A DNA stretch of 55,179 bases, from positions 1 to 55,179 of the forward strand of contig VGOM01000012.1 of assembly GCA_016875915.1 (NCBI GenBank), given 5' to 3'. The first letter of the stretch is position 1; each line of letters opens with the position of its first letter. Made by a program: the position numbers and the translations under genes. The notes under the pieces are model-generated. The model was not told where the DNA came from. It saw only the letters and a program-made list of their open reading frames with translations, and searched no databases. Source of the DNA: Chloroflexota bacterium (GTDB taxonomy: Bacteria > Chloroflexota > Dehalococcoidia > UBA2247 > RBG-13-53-26). This document shows, piece by piece, positions 1 to 8,131 of this stretch.

Positions 1-1340
1 AGATGGCCATGGTCTTCGGCGATGGCAGCTCCCTCCTGCTGACCAAGATGATCGAGGACACCGTGGACTCCATCCACAAGTACTCCCACAAGGATGCGGT
101 GGCCTTCGGCAAACACATGCGCGTCTGGCAGCGGATGATGGACGAGATCGTGGGCCCGGCCACCTATCTGCCGCCGATGCCCTCCCTGGACCTCATCGTG
201 GGCATGCAGCGGACGGAGATCGGGCGGGAGCTACTGGAGCTCAATGAGAAGAGCCCGATGCAGATCATGAAGGATTCCTTTGAGAACGACAAGGTCAGGG
301 CACTGATGCTCTACGCCACCTGCATGTGGGGGCTGGACCCCAACGAGACCGGCGTGGGGCTCTTCGTGCCTCTGTTGCTCACCCGGGCCATGGACAAGGC
401 CTACCTGCTGGGCGGCTCACACAAGCTGGCTGGGGCCTTCTCCCGAGAGATCCATGCCAACGGGGGGATCATCGTTGATGCCGCGGAAGTGACCAAGATC
501 AAGACGCAGAACGGGCGGGTGACCGGCGTGGAACTGGCCGAAGGGCGCAGTCTTAATGCCAAAGTGGTCGTCTCCAGCCTTGACCCGAAGACGACCTTCC
601 TGGATCTGGTGGGTGGGGACAAACTGCCCGCAATGCTCAAGGAGAGCACTGAGAGCTGGAAGTACGACAAGTGGAGCTACTACACGCTCCATGTTGCCTC
701 CAAGGAGATGCCGCAGTACAAGTGCGACGACCCCTGGGCTAACGAGAGCTTCATGACCGTGGTCGGTTTCGACAGCGCCGAGCAGATCGTGGCCCACTGG
801 AACAACGTCATGAAGGGCAAGCTGGACAAGCATTTCGGCGGCCACATCACCTGTGAGAGCTTCTGGGATCCCCATCTGGCCCGTGGTCCTGAGGGGGCGT
901 ACGTTTCCTTCTTCCAGATACATGCTCCATATGACATTGAGGGCGGCTGGGAGAAGAAGAGCAAGGAGCTTGAGGCGGCCGCGTTGGAGAAATGGCACCG
1001 GGCCGCTCCCAACATGAAGAAGGACAACATCCTCATGGCGGTGGGCGAGACCCCGGTGGACATTGAGATACGGCTGCCCAACATGCGCCGTGGCGGCATC
1101 AAGCACGGCGATTACACCCCGATGCAGATCGGCTTCAACCGGCCCAACATCGAGTGCTCCACGTCGAAGACACCGGTAGAGGGATTGTACCTCTGCGGGG
1201 CGTCAACGTATCCGGGCGGCATGGTGACCGGAGGCCCGGGGTATGTGGCGGCCAACAGGGTGGCCGAGGACATGGGCCTGAAGAAGTGGTGGAAGCCGAC
1301 CAGGCTGATGGAGAAGTATATCCAGACCTATCTGCAGTGA
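1..1340 (+). CDS. Phytoene-desaturase-type NAD(P)/FAD oxidoreductase (5' partial)
   Basis: This is the C-terminal 445 residues of an FAD-dependent oxidoreductase of the phytoene dehydrogenase family. The first visible residues align with about residue 95 of the complete paralogue at 4512 (shared stretches IVGP, LMLYA, GGSH, GVEL, PGGMV/PGGCV), so the N-terminal dinucleotide-binding GxGxxG segment lies upstream of the window; the in-frame ATG at 3 is not the real start. The C-terminal FAD-contacting segment is visible around residues 385-425 (TPVEGLYLCG, then GYVAANRVAED). The substrate is unknown; despite the family name, no carotenoid gene is nearby. It is the first visible member of a plus-strand run of similar flavoenzymes with an alcohol dehydrogenase, which suggests a shared oxidative pathway. 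Confidence 0.9.
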   Translation, partial: MAMVFGDGSSLLLTKMIEDTVDSIHKYSHKDAVAFGKHMRVWQRMMDEIVGPATYLPPMPSLDLIVGMQRTEIGRELLELNEKSPMQIMKDSFENDKVRALMLYATCMWGLDPNETGVGLFVPLLLTRAMDKAYLLGGSHKLAGAFSREIHANGGIIVDAAEVTKIKTQNGRVTGVELAEGRSLNAKVVVSSLDPKTTFLDLVGGDKLPAMLKESTESWKYDKWSYYTLHVASKEMPQYKCDDPWANESFMTVVGFDSAEQIVAHWNNVMKGKLDKHFGGHITCESFWDPHLARGPEGAYVSFFQIHAPYDIEGGWEKKSKELEAAALEKWHRAAPNMKKDNILMAVGETPVDIEIRLPNMRRGGIKHGDYTPMQIGFNRPNIECSTSKTPVEGLYLCGASTYPGGMVTGGPGYVAANRVAEDMGLKKWWKPTRLMEKYIQTYLQ

Positions 1341-1511
1341 AGCGGGACGCCAGCCTGTGAAGGCGCGGGACGACCTGAATGGCATGATGCTGGTGGTGCA
1401 GACCTCCCTCACTCAGTCCCTGTGGTGAGGGAAGTCTTTGCGTTTGGCGCCGGGGCGACAGCGGAACGCCCCGGGTGCGGTGCCGGCTGAAATAGAGAGG
1501 AGGAAAGAGTC

Positions 1512-2612
1512 ATGAAGATGAAAGCCGCCGTACTGTATGAGATCGGCAAGCCGGTCAAGGTGGAGGAGGTCACACTGGATGAACCCCAGGCGAATGAAGT
1601 GCTGGTGAAGGTGGCGGCCACCGGCGTCTGCCACACCGATCTGCACTTCATCAAAGGGGATATGCCTCAACCTCTGCCCGTGGTACTGGGCCATGAGGGG
1701 GCAGGGGTGGTGGAGAAGGTGGGGCCCGGGGTAGCCACCCTCAAGCCGGGCGATCATGTGATCATGATGGTGGCCTACTCCTGCGGCAAGTGTCGTTACT
1801 GCGTCAGCGGCAAGCCGGCCATGTGCGCGGAGTGGCTGGGGTATCACATGATGGGCACGCTTCCATCCATGACCAAGAGGTTGAAGAGGGGCGATCAGGA
1901 GTTGAATCACTTCTTCAGCCAGTCATCATTTGCCCAGTATGCCGTGGTCCATGAACGAACCGCCATCAAGATCAGAGAGGACGCGCCTCTGGATGTGGTC
2001 TGCCTGCTGGGTTGTGGTACCAGCACCGGTGTTGGAGCCGTCCTGAATACGGCGGGTTTGAGGGCCGGCGAGAGCATCGCCATCTTTGGCTGTGGCGGTG
2101 TCGGCTTGAGCGCGGTCATGGCCGCCAAGCTGGCCGGGGCGGGCAAGCTGATTGCGGTGGACACGGTGGATTTGAAGCTGCAGAAAGCCAAGGAACTTGG
2201 TGCGGACTACGTCATCAACGCTGCCCAGGAGAACCCGCAGCAGCGGATCATGGAGATAACTGGCGGCGGGGCCGACTACTCAGTCGAATGCATCGGCAAT
2301 GTGAATGTCATGGCTCAGGCCTTCAGTTCAATTCAGAACGCCGGCAAGTGCGTGGTGGCCGGCATGGCTCCGCTGGGTGCCATGCTGACTATCGCTCCCT
2401 ACGAGTTGCTGCTGGGCAAGACGATCCTCGGATGTGTCCAGGGCGATATCAGGGCTTCGATTGATATACCGAAGTACGTTGATCTGTTCATGGCAGGGAA
2501 ACTGCCCATCGACAAGTTGGTCACCAAGAGGATCAAGGGATTGGAGCACATCAACGAGGCGCTGGACGACTTGGAGCACGGCAAGGTAGCCCGCGCTGTC
2601 ATCCAGTTGTGA
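1512..2612 (+). CDS. Zinc-dependent alcohol dehydrogenase (MDR family)
   Basis: A 366-residue medium-chain dehydrogenase/reductase that should oxidise an alcohol, or reduce an aldehyde, with NAD(P). Catalytic zinc ligands are Cys40 (GVCHTD), His61 with Glu62 (GHEGAG) and Cys168 (LLGCGTSTG). The structural zinc site is Cys91, Cys94, Cys97 and Cys105. The Rossmann motif GCGGVG lies at 193-198, followed by Asp at the end of the second strand, which fits NAD preference. An AGGAGG ribosome site lies just ahead of the ATG at 1512. Layout resembles the class III/NDMA-dependent branch. It sits between two FAD oxidoreductase genes in the same direction, so it probably acts on the same substrate chain. 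The specific substrate cannot be read from the sequence. Confidence 0.93.
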   Translation: MKMKAAVLYEIGKPVKVEEVTLDEPQANEVLVKVAATGVCHTDLHFIKGDMPQPLPVVLGHEGAGVVEKVGPGVATLKPGDHVIMMVAYSCGKCRYCVSGKPAMCAEWLGYHMMGTLPSMTKRLKRGDQELNHFFSQSSFAQYAVVHERTAIKIREDAPLDVVCLLGCGTSTGVGAVLNTAGLRAGESIAIFGCGGVGLSAVMAAKLAGAGKLIAVDTVDLKLQKAKELGADYVINAAQENPQQRIMEITGGGADYSVECIGNVNVMAQAFSSIQNAGKCVVAGMAPLGAMLTIAPYELLLGKTILGCVQGDIRASIDIPKYVDLFMAGKLPIDKLVTKRIKGLEHINEALDDLEHGKVARAVIQL

Positions 2613-2666
2613 CCCGGACCGCAAGGGACTGACGACAACGGAGACCATTCCAGTGAAGGAGGCTAG

Positions 2667-4394
2667 ATGGCTGACCTGACCTTTGATGCCGTGGTATGTG
2701 GCGGGGGCAACAAGGCGCTGATGCTGGCGATGTACTTGGCGAAGTACGGCGGCATGAGTGTGGGCATATTCGAGAGAAGACATGAGATCGGCGGTGGCCT
2801 GGCCACCGAGGAGACCTCGGCCCCCGGCTTCCGGGGAAACACCCATGCCAACATCATGCTTCCCTGGTACTACTCGCCGCTCTACCGCGACTTCCCCGAG
2901 TTCTGGGAGTTCGGGGGCCAGATCGACCAGTACCCGGTGAGCGATGGTGCGGTGTTCCTGAACAACAAGACCTGTCTGACCATCTACAGCGAGAAGGAGG
3001 ATCCCACTCAGGAGAGGACGGCCAGGGAGATGGCTAGGTTCTCCAAGAAGGATGCCGAGACCTGGCTGAAGTTCTGGAAGCTGTGGCAGGAAGACGATTT
3101 CCAGCGGGTGACCTTGGACCCGCTGCTCAACCCCCCCGATTGGCAGATCCAGCCGGAGTTCTTCAACAGGCAGCTCGCCGTGTATCCCAAGCTGCTGGAG
3201 GCGGGCATCAACCCGGACTCCCTGGTGCTGTCGGCCAGTCCGAAGAGGATCGTCAAGGAGTACTTCGAGAGTCCCGAGGTTCAGTACTGCTTCCTGAGGT
3301 TCGTGGTCTCGGCCTGCACCAACGTGAATGACGTCCAGTTGGGAACCACCGCCATCGGCATGGCCATGACCACGCCGACGATCGGCTATGCCAGGGGTGG
3401 CACCCATCAGATCGCACATGCCTGTCACCAGATCCTGGTGCAGAACGGGGTGAAGTTCTACACCCACGCCGAAGTGGTCAAGGCCATCATCGAGAACGGC
3501 GTCTGCACCGGGGTGCAGCTTCTGGATGGCAGCCAGATCAGGGCCCGGAAGATCGTGGTCAGCGCCGGGCTGAGCGCCTGGCAGCTGGTCGAGCTGATGG
3601 GCAGGGACGCGATCGGGGAGCAGTTGGCCCGGAGGATTGACAACCTGTCCACGAGCAACATCGGCAATCTGATGTGGTACAGCTTCGCCCTGCATGAGGC
3701 GCCGAGGTATGATGCAGCGGCGTTCAATCCAGACATCAACAAGTGCGAGTGGCTGGGACTGGCCTATGATGCCAATCCGGACCATGTGGCCACCGAGTGC
3801 TACTACGCCAACATGGGCAAGATGCCGCCGCTCGAGCACTACAACCCGGTGGTCTGGTGTCACAGCCTGGCTGATCCGGCCTATGCGCCCCCGGGGAAGC
3901 ACGTAGCGCAGTGCGAAATGCAGGGGCCGCGGGCCAGCGACCTGAGCGAGAAGGAGTGGCTGAAGCTGAAGACTCAGTTCGCCGAGGACCTGATCGGCAT
4001 CTGGGGCAAGCACGCCAAGAACATGACCTGGGAGAACGTCATCGGCGTCGACACCAACAGTCCTTATGACAACCTGCGCCTGAAGAACCTGGCGCCCCAC
4101 GGCAACTTCGCCGGCATCGACCGGACCCTGTGGCAGTCCATGGGCAATAGGCCAACGCCAGAGCTGTCTAGTCACCGGACTCCGGTGAAGAACCTGTACT
4201 GCACCGGCGGCTTCTGGCCAATAGGCGGCAACGCCAGCACCGAGGCGGCCTACAACTGCTACAAGAGCATCGCCAAGGACATGGACCTGGGCAAGCCCTG
4301 GGAGGAGAAGGGGAAGGAGGAGCCCGACTCGCTGGTGCACTACACCCGCTGGGCCATCAAGAAGATGAGGGAGTCCTTCAAGCCTCCGGCGTGA
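2667..4394 (+). CDS. Phytoene-desaturase-type NAD(P)/FAD oxidoreductase
   Basis: A complete 575-residue flavoprotein. The N-terminal FAD-binding motif reads CGGGNKALMLA (about residues 10-20), with the second-strand acidic residue in FERRHEIGG. The C-terminal FAD segment is around NLYCTGGFWPIGG. The start is supported by GAAGGAGG eight bases ahead of ATG 2667. It is closely related over its whole length to the minus-strand gene at 10790-12538 (identical blocks such as EETSAPGFRGNTHAN), so the two are paralogues. It differs from the second pair (window start and 4512), which is shorter. GGGNK replaces the usual GxGxxG. The reaction is probably an FAD-linked dehydrogenation or isomerisation of a hydrophobic substrate; substrate unknown. 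Confidence 0.9.
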   Translation: MADLTFDAVVCGGGNKALMLAMYLAKYGGMSVGIFERRHEIGGGLATEETSAPGFRGNTHANIMLPWYYSPLYRDFPEFWEFGGQIDQYPVSDGAVFLNNKTCLTIYSEKEDPTQERTAREMARFSKKDAETWLKFWKLWQEDDFQRVTLDPLLNPPDWQIQPEFFNRQLAVYPKLLEAGINPDSLVLSASPKRIVKEYFESPEVQYCFLRFVVSACTNVNDVQLGTTAIGMAMTTPTIGYARGGTHQIAHACHQILVQNGVKFYTHAEVVKAIIENGVCTGVQLLDGSQIRARKIVVSAGLSAWQLVELMGRDAIGEQLARRIDNLSTSNIGNLMWYSFALHEAPRYDAAAFNPDINKCEWLGLAYDANPDHVATECYYANMGKMPPLEHYNPVVWCHSLADPAYAPPGKHVAQCEMQGPRASDLSEKEWLKLKTQFAEDLIGIWGKHAKNMTWENVIGVDTNSPYDNLRLKNLAPHGNFAGIDRTLWQSMGNRPTPELSSHRTPVKNLYCTGGFWPIGGNASTEAAYNCYKSIAKDMDLGKPWEEKGKEEPDSLVHYTRWAIKKMRESFKPPA

Positions 4395-4427
4395 GCGGGT
4401 TGGCGTAGGAGACGGCGGGGGGCGGAT

Positions 4428-4457
4428 TTGGCAAGGCCGCCGGCGGGTAAGTATAAT
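4428..4457 (+). promoter_or_regulatory. Sigma-70-type promoter for the gene at 4512
   Basis: TTGGCA at 4428-4433, an 18-base spacer, and a perfect TATAAT at 4452-4457, about 55 bases ahead of the GTG start. It lies in the 117-base gap after the preceding flavoprotein gene and suggests that the third flavoprotein can be transcribed independently. Confidence 0.6.
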
Positions 4458-4511
4458 ATGGCGAGCAGAATCCTCGCCCGAGACCGTACGAGAACGTAGC
4501 AAGGAGGGAAC

Positions 4512-6146
4512 GTGGCACAGAAGTTCGATATGATCATCATCGGTGGTGGTCCCAACGGGCTGGAGTGCGGGGCCTATCTGGCCAAGGCGGGGCAGAAGTG
4601 CCTGCTGCTGGAGAAGAGATTCGAGGTCGGCGGTGGTCTGGCGACGGAGCAGGTGACCCTGCCGGACTTCTTCCACAACACCCATGCCATCTACCACATG
4701 ATGGTGGACTACGCGCCGGTGTACCAGGACCTCAACTTCGACGAGTACCTGGTGAAGCACATCAAGCCGGAGCTGCAGTGGGCCATGCCCCTGAAGGATG
4801 GCAAATGCCTGTGTATCTACACCGATGTTGAGAAGACCTGTGCCTCGATAGCCAAGTTCTCCAAGAAGGATGCGGACGCCTACCGCAGCATGTACAAGCT
4901 GTTCGACGAGATGATGAAGAACATCGTCGGCCCCCAGACCTTCGTCCCCATGGGGCCGGCTCCGCTGATGGCGGCCCATGCCGAGGCGACGGATCTGGGC
5001 AGGCAGATGACTGCTATGGCGGAAAAGACGCCTGAAGAGATAGTCTGCGACCTCTATGAGAATGACACCGTCAGGACCCTGATGCTCTATGCCTGCTGCC
5101 ACTGGGGCTTGGACTACAGCCAGTCGGGACTGAGCTACCTGATACCCCTCTACTTGAACAGAATGGTGAACTATCACCTGGTGGCTGGCGGGTCTCACCG
5201 CATATCCAATGCCCTGCTCAAGAGGTACTTCGAGAACAAGGGACAGGTACGCACCAGCGCCCAGATCAAGCGTTTCATCGTAGAGAACGGCACGGTCAAG
5301 GGCGTGGAACTGGAGGACGGCACTCAGTACCTGGCGGACAAGGCGGTGATCAGCACCATCGACCCGCACCAGACCTTCCTCAAGTATGTGGGTGAGAAGA
5401 ACATGGACTCGGAACTGACGGAGATGATCAAGGCCTGGCAGTGGGAGAAGTGGAGCCTCTTTGATGTCCACCTGGCCCTGTCCGAGCCTCCGCAGTTCAA
5501 GGCAGCCGCGTCGGATCCCCAGATAGACAAGGCATTCATCTATCTGCTGGGCTATGAGAACCTGGCCAGCCTGAAGCGTCACTGGGACGAGATGACCAAG
5601 GGTGTCATGGCGGAGGATGCCGGATTCAACGCCAGCTTCCCCAGCGTACATGATCCCTACCAGGCCCCTCCGGGCAAGTGCGCCGGGTTGATCTCCCAGA
5701 TGGCGGTCTACGAACTCAAGGACGGCGGGCATGACAAGTGGCTGAAGATGAAGTTCAGGGAAGAGTACATGTGGAAGCAGATCGCCAAGCTCCAGCAGTA
5801 TGCCCCCAACCTGACCAAGGACAAGGTCCTGGAGACTTACATCACCGCTCCGGCGGACATCCAGAACAAGTTCGCCAACATGGTTAAGGGCGGCTACAAG
5901 CAGGGGGCCTATCACCCGCTGCAGATGGGGTATCTCAGGCCCAACCAGGAGTGCTCGCAGTACCGGACGCCGGTGAAGAACCTCTATGTGGGAGGATCAA
6001 GCGTGGCCCCAGGCGGCTGCGTCATCTGGGGTTCGGGATACAACTGCGCCAATGCGGTGGCCGAGGACTACGCCATCAAGAAGTGGTGGTCGGAGCCCAA
6101 GATGGTCACCGATGCCATCAAGAACAACTACATCATGAAGCCATGA
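4512..6146 (+). CDS. Phytoene-desaturase-type NAD(P)/FAD oxidoreductase
   Basis: A complete 544-residue flavoprotein and full-length paralogue of the partial gene at the window start. FAD-binding motif GGGPNGLECG lies at about residues 11-20, followed by LEKRFEVGGG. The C-terminal FAD segment is near NLYVGGSSVAPGG. The start codon is GTG at 4512, chosen because AAGGAGGG lies four bases upstream and the glycine-rich motif begins ten residues in. It carries its own consensus promoter and is followed after 27 bases by a small gene with its own ribosome site, so the two probably form a transcription unit. The substrate is unknown; the family includes phytoene desaturases and isomerases as well as many uncharacterised bacterial enzymes. 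Confidence 0.92.
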   Translation: MAQKFDMIIIGGGPNGLECGAYLAKAGQKCLLLEKRFEVGGGLATEQVTLPDFFHNTHAIYHMMVDYAPVYQDLNFDEYLVKHIKPELQWAMPLKDGKCLCIYTDVEKTCASIAKFSKKDADAYRSMYKLFDEMMKNIVGPQTFVPMGPAPLMAAHAEATDLGRQMTAMAEKTPEEIVCDLYENDTVRTLMLYACCHWGLDYSQSGLSYLIPLYLNRMVNYHLVAGGSHRISNALLKRYFENKGQVRTSAQIKRFIVENGTVKGVELEDGTQYLADKAVISTIDPHQTFLKYVGEKNMDSELTEMIKAWQWEKWSLFDVHLALSEPPQFKAAASDPQIDKAFIYLLGYENLASLKRHWDEMTKGVMAEDAGFNASFPSVHDPYQAPPGKCAGLISQMAVYELKDGGHDKWLKMKFREEYMWKQIAKLQQYAPNLTKDKVLETYITAPADIQNKFANMVKGGYKQGAYHPLQMGYLRPNQECSQYRTPVKNLYVGGSSVAPGGCVIWGSGYNCANAVAEDYAIKKWWSEPKMVTDAIKNNYIMKP

Positions 6147-6173
6147 GGCGGCTCACAGAAGGAGTGGACTAAG

Positions 6174-6419
6174 ATGCTGTTCAGATCAACGGGCCTTGGC
6201 AAGACCGAGCTGAAGGCGAAGGTCACCGGTGTGGTCCGCCAGGGCGACTACCTCATCCTGCAGGTGGATACTCTGGAGCCGGTACGGTGGAAGATCCGGG
6301 CGGGGATCAGCCTGCCTGACATGTGGGTGGTCATCAGATCCATGATGAAGCCGGCGAACCTGAAGATCATGTTCTCCCGGCGCTGGACGAAGGAGCCGGA
6401 GCACCCCGGCGAGTTCTAG
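6174..6419 (+). CDS. Small hypothetical protein of the flavoenzyme cluster
   Basis: An 81-residue basic protein with no recognised domain and no signal peptide. The sequence alternates beta-prone stretches (KAKVTGVVRQGDYLILQVDTL, then VRWKIRAGI) followed by an amphipathic helix-like segment (MWVVIRSMM). An AAGGAG ribosome site lies ten bases ahead of ATG 6174. It follows the FAD oxidoreductase by 27 bases and is followed directly by a strong terminator, so it is the last gene of that unit. A role as accessory or partner of the flavoprotein is inferred only from position. Confidence 0.7.
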   Translation: MLFRSTGLGKTELKAKVTGVVRQGDYLILQVDTLEPVRWKIRAGISLPDMWVVIRSMMKPANLKIMFSRRWTKEPEHPGEF

Positions 6420-6443
6420 TTGAAGCTGGGCAGTTGACTTCAC

Positions 6444-6475
6444 AGGGAGGCCTGGAAAGGGCCTCCCTATCTTTT
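6444..6475 (+). terminator. Rho-independent terminator
   Basis: A nine-base-pair stem (AGGGAGGCC with GGCCTCCCT) and seven-base loop are followed by ATCTTTT. It closes the plus-strand flavoenzyme unit, 25 bases after the stop at 6419, and separates it from the convergent radical SAM gene. Confidence 0.85.
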
Positions 6476-6560
6476 GGGCACCTGTCGCTGCAGTTCCAGT
6501 CCCTTGACGCCGGATGCCCCGTGATCGAAGCCGCGCAGTGAGCCTGTTGCCGCGGATTGA

Positions 6561-8057
6561 TCAGACGCCGGCGGTGACCTCGGTCTTCTTCCCGGACTTG
6601 GTCTTGACGGAGAACTGCTCTTCCACCGACCGGCGGTGGAGGTTGTTCATGGCGCAGAAGGGTATCAGCCTGGCCTTGGACTCCCTGTCGGGCACGCCGT
6701 AGTGCAGGCAGCAGCCCTTCGCTCTGTCCGCGTCGAAGTTGTAGGGGTCCATGAACTGCATGATGCCGATGGTGATCCACTTCTCCCGCATCCAGTCGTC
6801 CACCAGATGACGGCCCGACTTGTAGCTCTTGGTGAGCAGGAGAGGCAGCAGCCTGACCCAGAAGGCGGGACGGACGTACATCAGGAAGCCGGTGATCAGG
6901 TTCCACATGACCACCGGGCGGGACCTCTTCTGGTCGAAGACCCGGCGCATCCTGAAGTACAGCTTCTCGTTGTCGATGAACCGCGAGACGGAGAGGAACC
7001 TGTTCTTCTCGTAGGATACCAGTGCGATCATGCCGCAGTGGGGGTGAACACCAAACTCCCTGTGTCGGCCGCCTTTGGTGACCATCTTGGCCAGGGTCTG
7101 GTTCATGGGCAACGAGAAGAAATCGCTCTTCTTGATCTGGCCGCCGGTCTGCTCCTCGCAGAGTCGCATGACATCGGGGGTGGTTATCCGCATCTCCTTC
7201 AGCTTGGCGCGGTCGATCCTGCCCGAGAAGCTCACCGGCTGGAAGACGACGTGTCTGATGACGTCGGAGTTGTCGGCCAGGTAGCGCATGATATCGCCGA
7301 TCTGGTGGTCGTTGACGCCCTTGGCGATGGTAGGAACCAGGGCGATGCCCTTGTACCCGATCTTCCGGGCGTTCTCGACGACCTTCTGCTTGACCGGCCA
7401 GAGGTCGCGGGCCCGGGTCTTGATGTAGGGCCCCGACGTGACGCCGTCGAACTGGAGATAGAGATAGACGTTCTCCAGGTCGCGCACCTTCTTGAAGTAG
7501 TCAATGTCCTCAGCCAGCCTGATGCCGTTGGTGGCCAGGAGGATGTAGTCGATGCCCATCTCCTTCTCCAGCCGGAGTATCTCGAGGAGGTCGTCCCTGA
7601 CCGTGGGCTCACCGCCGCTGTTCTGGATCCCCTGCACAATGTTGGGCCGGTTGACCTCCTGGGCATACTCGATGATTGACTTGATCTGCTCCATGGTGGG
7701 CTCGTAGACGTAGTCCACGGCGTGGGCGGCAGCGAAGCAGATGGGACAGCGCAGATTGCACCTGTTGGTCAGATCCAGGATGAGGAGGGTGGTTCGCGTC
7801 CGGTGGCTCTGGCAGAGGCCGCAGTCCATGGGACAGCCCAGTCGCGATGGATGGGGTGCAGCGAGGCCCTTGCCATCATCCCTGAACTGCTCGGCCCTGA
7901 CGTACTCCTGGTAGTCGCTCCAGTAGATGTCCTCGTACTGGCCGTGGTCGGGACAGGTCTTCCTCATCAGCACCTGGCCGTCGACCTCCCAGAGTTCGGC
8001 CTCCAGGAGCCTGAGGTCTTCGGGGCAGATGGACTGGGTCTTCTTGAGCAGTTGCAC
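6561..8057 (-). CDS. Radical SAM protein resembling tetraether lipid synthase (Tes, MJ0619-like)
   Basis: A 498-residue radical SAM enzyme. The core cluster motif is Cys100-x3-Cys104-x2-Cys107 (CNLRCPIC), with GGEP at 148-151. The N-terminus has Cys11 and Cys35 (CPDHG), a rubredoxin-like arrangement, then Cys75, Cys79 and Cys82 (CPMDCGLC), and the C-terminal half adds Cys341, Cys449, Cys450 and Cys468 in the context FMDPYNFD and IPFCAMN. This layout and the length near 500 match the tetraether lipid synthase family, which joins lipid tails by C-C bond formation and carries three 4Fe-4S clusters plus a rubredoxin-like iron. Start is GTG at 8057 with GAGGAGG just upstream. The family also contains uncharacterised bacterial members, so the product could be another membrane-spanning lipid or something else. 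No lipid genes are adjacent; an MscS-like channel lies upstream in the same direction. Confidence 0.8.
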   Translation of the reverse strand: MQLLKKTQSICPEDLRLLEAELWEVDGQVLMRKTCPDHGQYEDIYWSDYQEYVRAEQFRDDGKGLAAPHPSRLGCPMDCGLCQSHRTRTTLLILDLTNRCNLRCPICFAAAHAVDYVYEPTMEQIKSIIEYAQEVNRPNIVQGIQNSGGEPTVRDDLLEILRLEKEMGIDYILLATNGIRLAEDIDYFKKVRDLENVYLYLQFDGVTSGPYIKTRARDLWPVKQKVVENARKIGYKGIALVPTIAKGVNDHQIGDIMRYLADNSDVIRHVVFQPVSFSGRIDRAKLKEMRITTPDVMRLCEEQTGGQIKKSDFFSLPMNQTLAKMVTKGGRHREFGVHPHCGMIALVSYEKNRFLSVSRFIDNEKLYFRMRRVFDQKRSRPVVMWNLITGFLMYVRPAFWVRLLPLLLTKSYKSGRHLVDDWMREKWITIGIMQFMDPYNFDADRAKGCCLHYGVPDRESKARLIPFCAMNNLHRRSVEEQFSVKTKSGKKTEVTAGV

Positions 8058-8131
8058 AACGCCTCCTCAAGCGGTTCGTTTGGTGAGGGGACACCCTTCG
8101 CCCGTCGGTATCTGCGCGGGTTCCGGGCGCC

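Noticed and set aside
2328-5915. Open frame of 1195 codons on the minus strand
   Set aside because: It is antisense to three well-supported flavoprotein and dehydrogenase genes, is full of low-complexity Leu/Gly/Arg/His, and has no domain. High GC with biased third positions produces such shadows.
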